64,000 nucleotides of DNA. Source: Adiantum capillus-veneris (taxonomy: Eukaryota; Streptophyta; Polypodiopsida; Polypodiales; Pteridaceae). Below the pieces are notes generated by a model. It ran no database searches. It was not told where the DNA came from and saw only the letters and a list, made by a program, of their open reading frames with translations. Positions 61,991-64,000 of this stretch are shown in pieces (position 1 is the first letter of the stretch; each line of letters begins with the position of its first letter). The translations under genes and the position numbers were made by a program. The stretch lies in assembly GCA_014529385.2 (NCBI GenBank), contig CM043952.1, positions 53,334,119-53,398,118 of the forward strand, given 5' to 3'.

Positions 61991-63025
61991 AAATATGAGT
62001 AGTGGTGATCACTATGAGATAGATGGCCAGATAGAAAGGGGAATCAATTTTAGAAGATATGTTATAAACCTATGTGTCTAATAGATAGACGGATGGGGAT
62101 ACATATCTTTCTTTGATAAAATGTACGTGTAATAGTGTAACATAAGCAAGAACTTAAGGTGCAAGATTCTTAGAAGAAGAGCTCACTTGAGAGGAGCTCT
62201 TTGCATAGGAGCACTACTAAAGATTGACCACCCAACCATAGGAGTCAATCTTATTAAGATTGGGCCTTGACTGTTCAATTAATGGCTGAGCATGTGGTGT
62301 GATGAGCTACACATCCATGTGGCTGCCCTAGGCATACTAATATCCCATGCGTCCATGTAGCCTAAACATTAACTCCACCCCCTAGCTTTGCATGAGCAAT
62401 GTGCACTAAGCACCCTACCTACGCATGCCACATGTGCTCATGGTCTTGATGCTATAGATGGTGTGACATTACCTCCCTTGGAAGCAAAGTTTACATCCTT
62501 GTAAACCTTGGACCCCTAAGGAGAGAAAACCTTCCTAGGAACGAGTTCGATCTTTGAACTCCTACATTCTTTTCTTGTGAGTTCTCACCTTGAAAACTGA
62601 CTTCTTTTTAGTGCACTTCTCTCTTTGATAAGTCCTCATTACCTGTGTGAGTTTACTATTGTAAACACCTTTCTTCTTTATAGAGTTCACTATGTGAGCT
62701 CCTTCCATATCTTCCATACCTTGAATGGAAAAATTCAACCTCTAGGTTTTTTGTGACACACAATTACATTTGGTACTATAGTGCCTAACAAACATAGACC
62801 AAGCATACCGTACTACTTTGTGGACAATATGATGCCACCTCCTAGGTGATTATTGTCTACATATCTTTAGAGATGTTAAAACCACTGTCCACATGAAACC
62901 TTTGAAGATTATAAAAAGCTTGCTCAAGACATTCAACATAATTTCATCTTAATAAATCCAATAATTTTCTTTACGCCATGGGTGTCTAGAGTGTGCCTTA
63001 TTGGGGATTTTCCATTCACTAATAG
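61991..63025. other. Non-coding stretch, about 1 kb
   Basis: No gene, repeat or element end could be supported on either strand. Confidence 0.5.
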
Positions 63026-63224
63026 TGTTGGGGATCAGCCCAACTTGGGTGGTCGCATATGTGTGAACGTCGACTTTGTAAAGCCTTTATAAGGCTCACT
63101 TAAACATTATTGAAAACTCTCTTTTTGGTGCTACTGCTCATTCACATTATCTCCTTATCTTCTCTGAACTCCACTCGCTATAGCCGTGTCTATGAGAGAA
63201 GCCATCCGCTTTGCAAGCTTTACA
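63026..63224 (+). repeat. Short copia-type LTR
   Basis: Starts TGTTGGGGATCAGCCC, has a TATA-like tttataagg near 63090, and ends GCTTTACA, two bases before a primer binding site. 199 bp. It would be a 5' LTR whose internal region is missing or unrecognised. Confidence 0.6.
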
Positions 63225-63226
63225 AC

Positions 63227-63238
63227 TGGTATCAAAGC
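63227..63238 (+). other. Primer binding site, tRNA-iMet type
   Basis: TGGTATCAAAGC, two bases after the LTR at 63026-63224. Confidence 0.72.
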
Positions 63239-63689
63239 TTTGAGGCAAGGTCTTGGAGGCTGAGGTGAGTTTTGAATAGTCTCTGAATTTCTTCTCATGA
63301 GCAGCAATTTGAGCAGTCAAATTTGTCAGCTTCGAGCAAAGAGGGTGGACACCAAAGCTAGAAGGTCACAAAGAGGGGTTGACGAATCTCGTACACAATT
63401 AGGTGCTGTTTTGCAAGCTCCAATCTAACATCCAAGCTCATACGTCAATCTGCAGATGCATTGGAACCCACAACGCACCTCAAGGACTCAGTTAAAATAA
63501 CCCTTAAATTTTTCAAAATTATAGCTAGAAGTATGCACTCAAAGATGGAGAACATGAAGGAGAATCTCAACCGCACATAACATAAGATGTACTATTATTG
63601 ATTGCACTAAGACAAAGATAAGACTAGCACTAGGATGATGGGAGTAAGTACAAGCTAGGGGAAAAAACTCGTAATATGGAAAAAAAGTG
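63239..63689. other. Leader-like non-coding stretch
   Basis: Follows the PBS but shows no gag coding. It would then run into the oppositely oriented Copia-1 LTR. Confidence 0.4.
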
Positions 63690-64000
63690 TCTCAAAAATT
63701 CCATGTACTTATAGACATCACTACCAGATATGGTAGAAAACCCCCCCTACAAGTGATGCAGCATGAGCTAGCTCATATAAGTCTAAATCTTTGTAAAAAG
63801 CTTTGGATTTCTTGCGGTGGTAGAGTCTTTGTGAAAAAATCAGCACAATTTTCTTGCATAAGCACATAAGCCAAGCTGATCTCTCTATCATATATTCTCT
63901 CCCTAACATAAGGATAATGCATCTGGATGTCCTTTGTGCTGACTATCATTGAAGATGTGGTGAATGCTATCCAAAACCTAGCTCAATCAAAAGGTATCTG
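63690..64000 (-). mobile_element. Copia-1 family copy, cut by the window edge
   Basis: The minus strand ends in an RNase H tail similar to Copia-1 (SAWLMCLCKKIVLIFSQRLY against SAWLMCIHRTTLHIFSQRH of Copia-1, both out of frame). A polypurine run AGGGGGGGTTTT at 63737-63748 and an LTR start (TACCATAT..GGTAGTGATG) follow toward lower coordinates. The element continues past 64000. Confidence 0.7.

Overview
This is plant nuclear DNA made almost entirely of LTR retrotransposons. The evidence is: Ty1/copia and Ty3/gypsy pol genes of plant type, a Tat-lineage element with a second (plant 'archaeal-type') RNase H, tRNA-iMet and tRNA-Asp primer binding sites, long GA/CA/TA microsatellites, and a relic of a plant DEAD-box RNA helicase related to RH1. 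There is no operon structure, no rRNA or tRNA gene and no CRISPR array, and I see no intact host gene. The dense, old and nested insertions suggest a large-genome land plant. I cannot fix the species or clade from this sequence.

Layout. 0.2-0.6 kb: helicase pseudogene. 1.3-5.5 kb: 5'-truncated copia relic (Copia-1, minus) with one LTR; two more pieces of the family lie at 10.6-11.3 kb and at the right window end. 7.2-10.3 kb: second truncated copia (Copia-2, minus). 11.3-13.9 kb: gene-poor, with a CA microsatellite and a candidate minus-strand LTR. 14.0-53.3 kb: one degenerate Tat-type gypsy element (A, plus) split into four pieces by three insertions. Insertion 1 (15.6-31.6 kb) carries gypsy element B (minus). 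B has about 2.03-kb LTRs; a full inverted copy of the same LTR sits inside its 3' LTR, and a further 2.6-kb insertion (F) with a 5-bp target duplication lies between gag and protease. Insertion 2 (32.1-45.6 kb) is a complete, young gypsy element D (minus). Insertion 3 (47.1-52.5 kb) is a copia element E (plus). 53.3-58.8 kb: long G, C and GA tracts, a relic reading frame with 35-codon tandem repeats, and a minus-strand gag relic. 59.5-62.0 kb: chromovirus-like gypsy relic (G, plus). 63.0-64.0 kb: short LTR with PBS, then the edge of a third Copia-1 copy.

The item most worth attention is element D. It has 578/576-bp LTRs that differ by two substitutions and one CA unit, a TACAA target duplication, a tRNA-Asp PBS, a PPT, and a coding region open from 44086 down to 34739 in one frame except for two UGA codons. 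The first UGA separates Gag-protease from RT-RNase H-integrase. The second is followed by CUA, a known leaky-stop context, and separates Pol from a 172-codon extension. D also carries two retropepsin-like domains: the usual one at the end of Gag (DGGA) and another after integrase (DTGA). A small acidic ORF follows. I know of no described plant gypsy lineage with a protease downstream of integrase, but only a database search can decide whether it is new.

Insertion order follows from the nesting: A is oldest; C/B, D and E landed in its RT and integrase genes; the inverted LTR and F landed in B. D, with near-identical LTRs and intact frames, is the youngest large event. Only D looks capable of making proteins; all other elements carry stops, frameshifts or truncations.
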